Shown in pieces: positions 13,849-20,625 of a stretch of DNA of 29,442 nt (the first letter of the stretch is position 1; each line of letters opens with the position of its first letter). The DNA lies in assembly GCA_035289805.1 (NCBI GenBank), contig DATDWC010000065.1, forward strand, positions 1-29,442, given 5' to 3'. The notes under the pieces were generated by a model. That model ran no database searches. It saw only the letters and a program-made list of their open reading frames with translations, and had not been told where the DNA came from. The position numbers and the translations under genes are program-made. This stretch comes from DATDWC01 sp035289805 (lineage in GTDB: Bacteria > Patescibacteriota > Gracilibacteria > Peribacterales > Peribacteraceae).

Positions 13849-15786
13849 CTAAAAGATATCACATACATTTAAAACCTTTAACTTTCTAAATGGTAAGAGA
13901 TCTTCCACGGACTCAAATGCTTTGTACATCACATGGTAATCCTCTTCCACAAGTCCGTACAAAGCTGCAATATGCCTTTCAATGCGAGCTTCAATGCCCA
14001 TCGTTACAGGCTTATTTGTTTTCAATAGTGGACGTAAGATGCGACATATATATTGAATATGTTTTTTCTGCTCCTCTAACTTAGTAGGAATCGGCAAATT
14101 CAGAATTTGTTCCTGTGTGAGATATGGATGGGATCTCCATTCCACTTCACCAAATTTTTTTAGCAAAAAGTACGCTATAACTCGAGAATTTAACAAACCA
14201 AGAACAACTTCAAGCGGGAATGATTTTTTGTCTTCTAGAGGCTGAAGCATGTAGACCACCTGATTTGTCATAGCGTTGCTGTAGTCTATTGTTGCAGTGA
14301 TCGAAACTCCGGTTTTTCTCACAAGAATTTTTGGGGGTTTGTAGAGTCCGTCGCTTTTGTAATTAATTCCTTTCTTTTGAGGATCAATCCACAAAACTGA
14401 ATCAGTTGAGTACCGAGAAAAGCTTTCTCCCGCAAGCATTCTTCTGTAGCCCTTTTGTTTGCTGTGGCTAATAATAGAAACTGGTTTCATGTGTCCAAGT
14501 GGGTTGCCGCAATGCAAACAATTTGGATCTTCCAATGAGGGCATAGGCATCCATTTTTGACATTTTAAGCAGCTGCACACCTGACCGGTTTTTGACAACT
14601 CAATGCCACGACTCGCTGTAACCAAATCTCTTAATTTTCCTCCTTCACTTATCTTTTTGAGGATGCCAATCTCCTTGCGGCGTAGATCGATATCAAATAA
14701 ATGCTCTGCATTATTTTGAAATCTAGTTTGCGGAACCTTATGGGAAAACAGTCTTACAACATCCTCATAAGAGCATTCCCCCTGTAGAATCTTTTTTCTC
14801 CAAGCGGGAAGCAGCCTCAAACATTCCACCGAAGTGCATAGTTGTGGTTTGCACTTCTTACAAATTACAACCGCACATCCTCGATTAATGCGCGGAAATA
14901 TTTTTTCGCCCATTCTACCAATAAATTTAATTTCCGATTGTTCCAGTAGCAACTTCCGCAGCGGTTCCCTGCCTCCATTAAACAGTGAGTCGGGAATAAT
15001 TAGCGCGAAGTAACCACTGGGTTTTGTAATAGCCAGAATAAGCTCAATAAATAGATCCGATGTATCGCACTGACCTCTAAAAAGATCATAGTATCCTTCG
15101 CGCAGTCTCTCGTTATATGAACTCTTGTCTGCACCCCAAGGGGGATTAGCAATAACCAAATCAAAGCCTTTTGTAGCACCGACAGCATTCTTAATCTTCT
15201 GCCAACTTTCCGCTGGTGTCAGTTTTGCAAATGGAAACAATGCATTGGCATGTATGAGGTTTTTGGAATACCTATCTGATTCTTTCCGAGAAAAATAGCC
15301 GTCGAGTCTACCATTCAATTCATCAAGTGCATTCTTATCAAAATCCATTCCACAGAGCGTCTCTACGAAATCAGTATCAAAAGGTAGTTCTGTATTGAAT
15401 TTATTCATAACACCAACACGTAACGCATCAGCTGCAGCAAAAAGAAGTTCACCTGCACCACAAGCGGGGTCTAAGATTCGCAATTTCTTAATAAATGAGG
15501 GGATCATTTTTTTGTTATTTTGTCTCTTTGCACAATCATCCAAAAAATACCCAATCATTTTTTTTGCTACAAACTGTGCCAATAAAGTGGGAGTATATAC
15601 TGCACCATTTCTTCTGATATCTAAGCTAGATAAAGAATTCCCCTCCTTATTTAGAGTACCGTTGTCAGAAACAGCTCCTTTAGAAGAAACAATATTTTGT
15701 ATTGCCAATGTTTTTGTCATGGAAGTCATTCTGATAGCTGGATTATGCCTGTAAATTTGCCAGAGAAAAACATGCTGAATACTCAC
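13849..15786 (-). CDS. N6-adenine DNA methyltransferase with zinc-ribbon insertion (TaqI/Eco57I-like)
   Basis: 645 aa. NGAVYTPTLLAQFVAKKM and LDPACGAGELLFAAADA (motif I, about 105-121) are followed by ANPPWGADKSSYN (motif IV NPPW at 214-217), as in gamma-type adenine methyltransferases. A cysteine cluster CSCLKC (404-409) with CLHC (423-426) suggests a zinc ribbon, probably within the target-recognition half; the C-terminal part has LLNSRVIAYFLLKK and YLTQEQILNLPIP. No nuclease motif was seen, so it is probably a stand-alone methylase. Its GTG start at 15786 overlaps the LexA-like stop (GTGA), implying translational coupling; an ATG 19 or 22 codons in is an alternative. Two methylases with one endonuclease suggest an asymmetric recognition site. 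Confidence 0.88.
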   Translation of the reverse strand: MSIQHVFLWQIYRHNPAIRMTSMTKTLAIQNIVSSKGAVSDNGTLNKEGNSLSSLDIRRNGAVYTPTLLAQFVAKKMIGYFLDDCAKRQNNKKMIPSFIKKLRILDPACGAGELLFAAADALRVGVMNKFNTELPFDTDFVETLCGMDFDKNALDELNGRLDGYFSRKESDRYSKNLIHANALFPFAKLTPAESWQKIKNAVGATKGFDLVIANPPWGADKSSYNERLREGYYDLFRGQCDTSDLFIELILAITKPSGYFALIIPDSLFNGGREPLRKLLLEQSEIKFIGRMGEKIFPRINRGCAVVICKKCKPQLCTSVECLRLLPAWRKKILQGECSYEDVVRLFSHKVPQTRFQNNAEHLFDIDLRRKEIGILKKISEGGKLRDLVTASRGIELSKTGQVCSCLKCQKWMPMPSLEDPNCLHCGNPLGHMKPVSIISHSKQKGYRRMLAGESFSRYSTDSVLWIDPQKKGINYKSDGLYKPPKILVRKTGVSITATIDYSNAMTNQVVYMLQPLEDKKSFPLEVVLGLLNSRVIAYFLLKKFGEVEWRSHPYLTQEQILNLPIPTKLEEQKKHIQYICRILRPLLKTNKPVTMGIEARIERHIAALYGLVEEDYHVMYKAFESVEDLLPFRKLKVLNVCDIF

Positions 15787-16382
15787 AGACTGCGAATTAC
15801 CCCTACGAGCTTTCCCCGCACGTCTCCCTTTTTAACTACATAAGGCTCAAGTTCGTCATTTTCCGGTTTGAGCAATAGAGATTTCTTTTTGTGGAAAGCT
15901 CGTTTTAGAGTCACTGCTTCAAATGGTGGTTCGTCTGTTGCAATGACTGCTATATCACCGTCCTGAACATCGGGTTGCTTTCGAATCACTAGAATATCTC
16001 CATCAAAAATTCCTACACCTATCATGCTATCTCCTTTTGCCCTTAATGCGTAGTGCGCGTAACCGTCAGAAATCATGTTTTCAGGTATCTGTACGTTTTC
16101 TTCTATCTCTTCCAAAATAGTGATCGGCTCGCCACATGCAACCACGCCAAGCAGAGGAATTATTTTTGAAGATTTACTCACAAGTCTTACTCCTCGGTGC
16201 CCGCCAGTACGTACGAGCAAACCCATACGTTCTATATTTTTGAGATGGTACAGAATATTGCTCCTGTCACGCCCAAGCTTTTCGGCAACCTCACCTAGGC
16301 TCGGAGCGCGCTCATTTTGCCGCATGAATTTTCGGTAAAAGTCGAGGATTTCCGCCTGTGCTGGTGAGAGAGAACTGGACAT
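15783..16382 (-). CDS. LexA-like self-cleaving repressor
   Basis: 199 aa. An N-terminal winged HTH (LSPAQAEILDFYRKFM ... APSLGEVAEKLGRDRSNIL ... GHRGVRLV) is followed by a peptidase S24 domain. The cleavage site is VVACGEP (Cys83-Gly84), the serine lies in AKGDSMIG (Ser119) and the lysine in EAVTLKRAF (Lys160), so the autoproteolytic dyad is intact. Such repressors are inactivated by RecA filaments after DNA damage. It heads an operon with two methyltransferases. A 14-bp palindrome sits 8 bp upstream of its ATG. It may be the host's LexA captured by the island or an element-specific regulator. Confidence 0.9.
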   Translation of the reverse strand: MSSSLSPAQAEILDFYRKFMRQNERAPSLGEVAEKLGRDRSNILYHLKNIERMGLLVRTGGHRGVRLVSKSSKIIPLLGVVACGEPITILEEIEENVQIPENMISDGYAHYALRAKGDSMIGVGIFDGDILVIRKQPDVQDGDIAVIATDEPPFEAVTLKRAFHKKKSLLLKPENDELEPYVVKKGDVRGKLVGVIRSL

Positions 16383-16390
16383 TTGACAAC

Positions 16391-16404
16391 GGGATTACCA
16401 TCCC
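16391..16404. promoter_or_regulatory. Candidate LexA-like operator
   Basis: GGGATTACCATCCC (GGGAT, 4-nt spacer, ATCCC) is 8 bp upstream of the lexA-like ATG in the divergent region shared with the GIY-YIG gene. A second, weaker inverted repeat (TAACAGGCT ... AGTCAGTTA) lies at 16425-16447. Assignment is by symmetry and position only. Confidence 0.4.
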
Positions 16405-16482
16405 TTAGAATTGCAACGATCCTATAACAGGCTATCACAGTCAGTTATCTGGAGCAAGACTATTTTCTTCCCCATAAATGGC

Positions 16483-16833
16483 ATGACTACTCGATCTTCG
16501 TCCAAGCTTGGCACAATAACATTCACAGGAAAGTCCGGCACTGAATATGAATTCGGCATATATCCTCTTGATACTGACTTCAGGAAAGACTACGGAGCGG
16601 TGTATTTCATCACGCGCCGATACAGCAAGAATGACGGAGGATATTCACACACACAAATATACGTTGGGCAGACAAGCGATCTTTCAGAGCGCTTCAACGC
16701 CCATCATAAATGGGATTGTTTCACAAAAAATAGTGCGAACTGTGCTTGTATTCATGGAGAAGAAAGAGAGTCAGTAAGACTTCGGATTGAAGGAGATTTA
16801 GTCGACAACTACCATCCCTGCTGCAATGACTAA
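16483..16833 (+). CDS. GIY-YIG domain protein
   Basis: About 116 aa. The pattern YGAVYFITRRY ... QIYVGQTSDLSERFNAHH matches GIY (GAVYFI) and YIG (IYVGQ) with the following Arg, and a later acidic RLRIEGDLVDNY may give the metal-binding Glu. Residues 1-40 (TITFTGKSGTEYEFGIYP) form a short β-rich N-terminal piece. I prefer the ATG at 16483; an in-frame ATG at 16411 lies within the putative operator region. It is divergent from the LexA-like gene and could share its control. It may be a nuclease of the defence module or a homing/mobility enzyme. Confidence 0.75.
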   Translation: MTTRSSSKLGTITFTGKSGTEYEFGIYPLDTDFRKDYGAVYFITRRYSKNDGGYSHTQIYVGQTSDLSERFNAHHKWDCFTKNSANCACIHGEERESVRLRIEGDLVDNYHPCCND

Positions 16834-16909
16834 TCCGATTACCTGAATGGATACGTAATAATCTCAGAGCACGTGTAAATGCTTAACAATTTCCCTTCTC
16901 TCTTCTCAT

Positions 16910-17239
16910 ATGTATCACTCTCGTATCAAGCCCGCAGCGGTTTGTGCGCTCGAATCCTTACTCGGTCATAAGATGGGGCTGTGGTTCAACTTTATAGGGA
17001 CGCTTCTTATTACTTCCTCTACGGCGTTCAGTTCAGGTTCTGGTCTCGGAGGAAACGGTAAAATGTATCCATTCGTTGTGGCGGTGCGTCCTGAATGGAT
17101 GAAGCTGGGTCTTACACTGACGATCCTTGGGTTCATCATCCAAACTATGGAAGGACAGAGTCTTAAGATGAAGCTAGCCAATGCTGCCATCTTCCTTGCA
17201 ATCTTCCTCGGAGTACCTCTAATTATTGGTATTCGCTGA
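16910..17239 (+). CDS. Small membrane protein of the island
   Basis: 109 aa (88 if the internal ATG before GLWFNFIG is used). Hydrophobic segments at about 22-38 (MGLWFNFIGTLLITSST), 66-80 (LGLTLTILGFIIQTM) and 90-107 (NAAIFLAIFLGVPLIIGI), with a Gly/Ser-rich loop between the first two. No family recognised and no Shine-Dalgarno. It is the last cargo gene before the right-hand repeats, so it could be a membrane effector or passenger. Confidence 0.55.
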   Translation: MYHSRIKPAAVCALESLLGHKMGLWFNFIGTLLITSSTAFSSGSGLGGNGKMYPFVVAVRPEWMKLGLTLTILGFIIQTMEGQSLKMKLANAAIFLAIFLGVPLIIGIR

Positions 17240-17254
17240 GGGTTTTATCAAAGA

Positions 17255-17279
17255 CCGAAAAAGAACGCCTTGAAATCGC
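17255..17279 (+). pseudogene. 25-bp fragment of the recombinase gene
   Basis: Exact reverse complement of 10967-10991, which encodes EKERLEIA in the recombinase. It directly abuts the right 102-bp repeat and is another relic of recombinase DNA at the element boundary. Confidence 0.6.
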
Positions 17280-17282
17280 CCA

Positions 17283-17384
17283 GAAAACGTCGGCGGCGCG
17301 GTCGGCTGGGCGCGCGAATTGTTGCAGCCGCCGCGCCGCTAACAGCCCAGATCGGTTCGTATTTTTTGCAACACCCTCTGCCAA
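17283..17384. repeat. 102-bp inverted repeat, right copy, with attR core
   Basis: Reverse complement of 11197-11298 with one difference. It ends in CTCTGCCAA, where the attachment core CTGCCAA (17378-17384) joins non-element sequence (AACTCATCAATAATAAAC). I take this as the right junction of the element. Confidence 0.88.
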
Positions 17385-17403
17385 AACTCATCAATAATAA
17401 ACG

Positions 17404-17603
17404 GATCACGTAGCTCAGTTGGTAGAGCATCGGTGTCTCAAATTGAATTCGAGCTGAGTCCGAGCCTACTTCGTCAGGCTCAGCACAGGCTCCGGCGATG
17501 GACGAAGCCGAAGATATTTGATCCCCTGCAGCACCGAACGGAGTGAGGTGCGAAATGGGGACAAAACCGAGGGTCGTAGGTTCGATCCCTACCGCGCCTG
17601 CCA
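17404..17603 (+). pseudogene. Mosaic or disrupted tRNA gene
   Basis: The 5' part (17409-17434) repeats 26 bases of tRNA-Trp (D-arm and 5' anticodon stem) behind a different acceptor strand (GATCACG). The 3' part (17562-17604) repeats 43 bases of tRNA-Trp exactly, from the anticodon loop through CCA. About 125 bases of hairpin-rich sequence separate the halves, and the acceptor strands do not pair (GATCACG against CGCGCCT). It cannot form a normal tRNA as it stands. I read it as the remains of a second tRNA 3' of tRNA-Trp, fused to a duplicated tRNA-Trp 3' end. Confidence 0.7.
17440..17560. repeat. Hairpin-rich palindromic insertion within the mosaic tRNA
   Basis: Contains GAGCCTacttcgtcAGGCTC, GGCTCCG...CGAAGCC and GCACC...GGTGC hairpins. 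CAAAT (17439-17443) can pair with ATTTG (17516-17520), and ATCCCC with GGGGA. It resembles dispersed palindromic intergenic repeats. Confidence 0.5.
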
Positions 17604-17621
17604 AATCACATTCGAAAGAAA

Positions 17622-18221
17622 TCAACCCTCCTTCCCTATGAGCGCCCGATATCCAAACGCCGCAACAACTCCGCCGAGGAGCGGTCCTACGACATAGGGG
17701 ATTGAGAGCGAGCCGATGCCAAGCGCGACTGCGGGGTTTACAATGCCATTCGAAACGGAGGATGCGGCTAAAGCACCGAGGGTGAGCGCTGTGCCGATAG
17801 TGAGCCCGGAGGCATCCTTTGGTGTTTTCCCGTAGACAACGGATGAGACGCCAAGAACCAGAATGGCTGCACCTATCGCTTCGGCAACTCCTAGTTCAAT
17901 ACTGGTACTCGCATTCAGTGAAAGCGGGTTTCGGGTAAGAGCATTCGCCACATACATAGCCAGGAGCCCGCCAATGAGCTGCATGACGATATAGATCCCC
18001 GCATCGTTCCAGGAAATTTTACGGATTGCTGCGAGTCCGAGAGTGACTGCCGGGTTTACATGTGCGCCACTTACGGGACCGAGCACGTAGACAATGAGCC
18101 CAAGAGTGAGTCCGGCAACAATCGGAGTCGGTACAGGAAAATTGCTCGTCAGTGAAAGTCGCACTAAAAATGCGAGGAGAAATGTTCCAAGGAGTTCTGC
18201 GATGTAGGCATGTGTTTTCAT
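17622..18221 (-). CDS. Aquaporin/MIP family channel
   Basis: About 199 aa from the ATG at 18221 (MKTHAYIAELLGTFLLAF); an in-frame ATG at 18248 is possible. Six hydrophobic segments form two inverted halves, each with an NPA box: GAHVNPAVT (56-58) and NGIVNPAVAL (162-164). The family conducts water or small neutral solutes across the inner membrane. The Arg that normally follows the second NPA is Val here, so the selectivity filter is atypical. It converges on the mosaic tRNA, with 18 bp between them, and is divergent from the M23 peptidase gene. Confidence 0.88.
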   Translation of the reverse strand: MKTHAYIAELLGTFLLAFLVRLSLTSNFPVPTPIVAGLTLGLIVYVLGPVSGAHVNPAVTLGLAAIRKISWNDAGIYIVMQLIGGLLAMYVANALTRNPLSLNASTSIELGVAEAIGAAILVLGVSSVVYGKTPKDASGLTIGTALTLGALAASSVSNGIVNPAVALGIGSLSIPYVVGPLLGGVVAAFGYRALIGKEG

Positions 18222-18312
18222 ATGGTGAAAGAGGGGAAGTGCTTCCATGCTAGAGAAGAGATGTTGGTGATTCAAGAGATGCGAAAGAGTGGAAAAAACA
18301 CGAGTTTTCTGC

Positions 18313-18324
18313 TATACTAAGGAG
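18313..18324 (+). promoter_or_regulatory. -10 box and Shine-Dalgarno of the M23 peptidase gene
   Basis: TATACT (18313-18318) runs directly into AAGGAG (18319-18324), 8 nt before the ATG. Unlike several neighbours, this gene has a clear ribosome-binding site. Confidence 0.5.
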
Positions 18325-18332
18325 AAACCCAC

Positions 18333-19259
18333 ATGCACAAATATCTCACTGCCCTTGCTCTCAGCGCCACCTCTCTTATGGTTGTGGGAGTGCTTGTATT
18401 CCTCCTCCCGGAGGCGCTCCCCATGGGTGGCTCGCCGGGGAGCTTGAGGATCGAAGCGCACGAAGATCTTGCGTTCCTTCGCCAAAAGGAGGAAATTCTG
18501 CAGTCGCACTTCGAGAGTTTACGTGCCGAGGAATCACGGAATGCGCGCGAGATGGCGGCTGTTTCCCGCGTACTCGAACAGGTTTCCCTCAAAGCGCAGG
18601 ATGCTATTGGCAGGCGCGTGCCCTCATTCGAGAGCTACCGTCAGGCATTGGAACAGAGACTTCAGCGGCTTTCTGCAGTGAGCCGGGATCTCCGCGAGGC
18701 GCGGGCAACGCTCACCGCAATCGTGCAGGATCGTGAAAAACTTGAGGGCATGATCCGGGATCAGTACGCATCCGTGGCGCACTCTCCTCGGCCCGCCGCG
18801 CAGAAAAAGTACGGCAAGGCGAAGCCAGGCGATTTTGCGCTCCTCTGGCCGGTGTACCCACTGGAGGGAATCAGTGCCGCATTCAAAGATCGCTCGTACC
18901 GTAAGCGCTTTGGGTTCGAACACTACGCGATTGATATTCCGGAAGAACAGGGGGCACTCGTCCGTGCGCCAATGGATGGCATTGTCGCTACGGTGAATGA
19001 CATGGGGTATGGCTACAACACGCTCAAAATTCTCCATGGGGAGGAGCTCGAAACCGTGTACGGCCATGTGAATACATTCCTCGTGCACGAAGGAGAAGAA
19101 GTAAAAAAGGGACAGGCGATTGCGACAGTCGGTGGCCGACCTGGTACGAAGGGTGCGGGGTTCTATACCACGGGATCACATCTCCACTTCGAAACGCGCC
19201 TCGATGGAGAAGCGATGGATCCATTGGAGTTTTTGCCACAGGTGGAGGTGACGTTATAA
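18333..19259 (+). CDS. M23-family (LytM) peptidoglycan peptidase with coiled coil
   Basis: 308 aa. An N-terminal signal anchor (YLTALALSATSLMVVGVLVF) is followed by a coiled-coil region of about 110 residues (ILQSHFESLRAEESRN ... LREARATLTAIVQDREKLEG), then the LytM domain. HYAIDIP supplies the zinc ligands His197 and Asp201, and SHLHFETR supplies His283 and His285. The intervening strands (APMDGIVATVNDMGYG, LETVYGHV, VKKGQAIATVG) are typical. The EnvC/NlpD-like layout suggests cell-wall hydrolysis or its regulation during division, outside the membrane. All zinc ligands are present, so it is probably active. Its 3' end overlaps the convergent dGTPase-like gene by 6 bp. Confidence 0.92.
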   Translation: MHKYLTALALSATSLMVVGVLVFLLPEALPMGGSPGSLRIEAHEDLAFLRQKEEILQSHFESLRAEESRNAREMAAVSRVLEQVSLKAQDAIGRRVPSFESYRQALEQRLQRLSAVSRDLREARATLTAIVQDREKLEGMIRDQYASVAHSPRPAAQKKYGKAKPGDFALLWPVYPLEGISAAFKDRSYRKRFGFEHYAIDIPEEQGALVRAPMDGIVATVNDMGYGYNTLKILHGEELETVYGHVNTFLVHEGEEVKKGQAIATVGGRPGTKGAGFYTTGSHLHFETRLDGEAMDPLEFLPQVEVTL

Positions 19260-20348
19260 CTCCTTCACCATTGCCTCTGCATAGGAATCTGTCATCCCTG
19301 CGATGTAATCTTTGATTGCCTCGGGGAGAGAACTCCCCGTTTTTCTCTGTAGTGACAGCACTTTTTCTGGAGGATTCTTCTCATAGGCAGTAAAGAGCGT
19401 ATGGATGATTCGCATGCCTTCCTCCGAGTGCTTCCTCACTGCATTTGCACTGTAGAACTGCTCATGTAGAAATTCCCGGAGCACAGTGAGTTTTGCAGTC
19501 ATCGCATCGGAAAAAGCAACAATATCTGTTGATGCATTGTAGACATCCTCGAGTGATCGAATGCTTTGCTCCTTCATGCGTCGCTCCGTCTCGCTATACG
19601 CATCCATAACGAGAAGATGGATGAGAGTGCCACGTACTTCTGTGCCATTCGTTCGGGTTTTTGCAAATGCCTCGTCGTAGAGAGGGATAGTGAGGAGTTC
19701 CTCGTGCGAAATGAGCTCAGCGCGTAACCCATCATCGGTGTCGTGTGCGGTGTAGGCAATTTCATCTGCCAGGTTCACAATTTGTGCCTCGAGTGAGGGA
19801 GATCGAGGGAGATCACCATGTGAAGCGTCGTAGCTCGTTCGGTGCTTCATCAAGCCCTCCAGTACTTCGCGATTCAAGTTGAGCCCGGGGTACTTCGTCG
19901 TTCGCTCTTCGAGGAGTGTGACGATCCTGAGCGATTGCATGTTGTGCTCGAAATCCATCCCGTGCCGCTCCATCTCCTTTCGCATTGCATCCTCACCTGC
20001 ATGTCCAAATGGCGTATGCCCAAGATCATGCGCAAGGGCGATGCATTCGGCCAGATCTTCGTTCAGGGAGAGTGTTCGCGCCATATCACGACTGATCTGT
20101 GCCACCTCCATCGTGTGCGTGAGCCTTGTGCGATAGTGATCGCCCTTCCCAGCAACAAATACCTGCGTCTTTGCCTTCAACCTTCGGAACGCCTGTGTAT
20201 GGATGATTCGGTCACGATCACGCTGAAATGGAAAGCGGGTTTCGTCCTCTTTTTCCTCATGCTCCCGACCGAGCTTTACGCCATGCGGTACAGCATGGGT
20301 TGCAAGGATGCTGTTTGCGCGTTGCAGCTTCTCTTTCAGGTTTTGCAT
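19254..20348 (-). CDS. dgt: dGTPase-like HD-domain triphosphohydrolase
   Basis: 364 aa. The family signature is complete: RDRIIHTQAFRRLKAKTQVF, HYRTRLTHTMEVAQISRD (His78), IALAHDLGHTPFGHAGE (HD at 107-108), HNMQSLRIV, LMKHRTSYD, and NLADEIAYTAHDTDDGLR (second Asp). The family hydrolyses dNTPs, classically dGTP to deoxyguanosine and triphosphate. Length and motifs match the short dGTPase-like type. The ATG at 20348 is preceded by TAGAAT 9 nt upstream with no Shine-Dalgarno. It is convergent with the M23 gene. Substrate preference cannot be read from the sequence. Confidence 0.92.
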   Translation of the reverse strand: MQNLKEKLQRANSILATHAVPHGVKLGREHEEKEDETRFPFQRDRDRIIHTQAFRRLKAKTQVFVAGKGDHYRTRLTHTMEVAQISRDMARTLSLNEDLAECIALAHDLGHTPFGHAGEDAMRKEMERHGMDFEHNMQSLRIVTLLEERTTKYPGLNLNREVLEGLMKHRTSYDASHGDLPRSPSLEAQIVNLADEIAYTAHDTDDGLRAELISHEELLTIPLYDEAFAKTRTNGTEVRGTLIHLLVMDAYSETERRMKEQSIRSLEDVYNASTDIVAFSDAMTAKLTVLREFLHEQFYSANAVRKHSEEGMRIIHTLFTAYEKNPPEKVLSLQRKTGSSLPEAIKDYIAGMTDSYAEAMVKEL

Positions 20349-20539
20349 GGAGATTGAATTCTACTACAATCTCTCTTGTCTCAACTTCCCGAGTAGCGCC
20401 TCACTTTTTTCTCTTCAAATCTTTCGCGAAGGGGATCCTAATCTCTCTCAGCCGAGGCTGCGGGATGCGGAACCCCACCTGGTGCTTTAGACCCAGGGAA
20501 ATAAGCGAATGGCGCACACGGTTGTTGGGATGCAAAGAA

Positions 20540-20571
20540 ATGCGTAAATACGCAAATACGGAAATGCGAAA
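20540..20571. repeat. Four imperfect 8-bp tandem units
   Basis: ATGCGTAA, ATACGCAA, ATACGGAA and ATGCGAAA in succession. Confidence 0.7.
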
Positions 20572-20607
20572 ATATTTCAACATTTTTACTCTGAGGATGT
20601 GATTATT

Positions 20608-20625
20608 CATCACATCGATGTGATG
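20608..20625. repeat. 18-bp perfect palindrome
   Basis: CATCACATCGATGTGATG directly abuts the first palindromic unit. GATGTGA 11 bp upstream of its centre offers an alternative pairing. Confidence 0.75.

Noticed and set aside
16411..16482. Upstream ATG for the GIY-YIG protein
   Set aside because: The extra 24 residues cover the putative operator region and lack protein-like character; not fully excluded.
17404..17603. tRNA gene with an intron in the anticodon loop
   Set aside because: The intervening sequence is too short for a group I intron, the acceptor strands do not pair, and the 3' half is an exact copy of tRNA-Trp. A mosaic pseudogene explains this better.
17248..17625. 125-aa minus-strand frame through the mosaic tRNA
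   Set aside because: Its sequence (AVGIEPTT ... ETPMLYQLSYV) is a typical artefact of translating tRNA and flanking repeat DNA.
20540..20571. Possible CRISPR-like or iteron array
   Set aside because: Units are 8 bp, contiguous, only four and imperfect; there are no spacers, cas genes or replication initiator.
20401..20613. 70-aa minus-strand open frame in the repeat region
   Set aside because: Part of it is the 8-bp tandem repeat translated (FRISVFAYLRIS), and no start signal is visible. I treat the region as non-coding.
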